DNA of 5,731 bases from an uncultured Neomegalonema sp. (GTDB taxonomy: Bacteria > Pseudomonadota > Alphaproteobacteria > Rhodobacterales > Rhodobacteraceae). Numbering within the stretch: the stretch's first letter is position 1; every line of letters starts with the position of its first letter. The stretch is from assembly GCA_937958345.1 (NCBI GenBank), contig CALGNW010000111.1, forward strand, positions 1 to 5,731. The letters are read 5' to 3'. Under the pieces are notes generated by a model. It saw only the letters and a program-made list of their open reading frames with translations. It was not told the origin of the DNA and did not search any database. Below are positions 5,696 through 5,731 of the stretch, piece after piece. Position numbers and translations under genes: made by a program.

Positions 5696-5731
5696 ATGAT
5701 AAGTCAGGTAAAATCGCGCTTTCCAAAGCCT
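5696..5731 (+). CDS. Possible start of a further gene, cut by the window edge
   Basis: An ATG four bases past the dapE stop opens a frame of 12 codons (MISQVKSRFPKP) that runs off the window. The tight spacing would suit a co-transcribed gene, but there is no clear ribosome binding site and 12 codons cannot establish a gene. I do not recognise the peptide. No terminator is visible after dapE in these 39 bases. Confidence 0.25.
   Translation, partial: MISQVKSRFPKP

Overview
The window looks like a chromosomal segment of a GC-rich alphaproteobacterium, most likely of the Rhodobacterales (Roseobacter/Rhodobacter group). This rests on protein style and on the pairing of a MotA/ExbB-like membrane protein with a coiled-coil OmpA-domain partner. 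The placement is an inference, since no rRNA or other marker gene is present. No insertion sequence, phage gene, CRISPR array, tRNA or rRNA was seen.

Layout. Bases 1-214 hold no convincing gene but contain two strong hairpins; the one at 163-210 lies just past the end of the first operon. Bases 215-2996 (minus strand) are a two-gene operon: a four-helix MotA/TolQ/ExbB-family channel protein, then a MotB-like protein with one membrane helix, about 300 residues of proline-free coiled coil and a C-terminal OmpA-type peptidoglycan-binding domain. Together they have the parts of an ion-driven stator anchored to the cell wall. A 26-codon reading frame exactly fills the gap between them, with ATGA and TAATG junctions. 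Bases 2997-3196 are a divergent control region. Bases 3197-3619 (plus) encode a stand-alone BLUF blue-light sensor, closed by a clean intrinsic terminator. Bases 3620-3742 carry an array of 21-bp units with helically phased T-tracts that runs into the end of moaE. Bases 3743-4444 (minus) are moaD-moaE, the two subunits of molybdopterin synthase, with stop and start codons abutting. A 99-bp divergent spacer separates moaD from dapE (4544-5692, plus), which encodes the lysine/peptidoglycan enzyme succinyl-diaminopimelate desuccinylase. The last 36 bases may begin another gene.

How the genes relate. The stator pair acts at the inner membrane and cell wall. MoaD/MoaE make molybdopterin from precursor Z. 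DapE makes LL-diaminopimelate for lysine and peptidoglycan. BLUF senses blue light through FAD and would signal by protein contact. Apart from the two obvious operons, nothing shows that these genes form one system. The least explained items are the 21-bp phased repeat array, the bridging mini-ORF and the very long periplasmic arm of the MotB-like protein.
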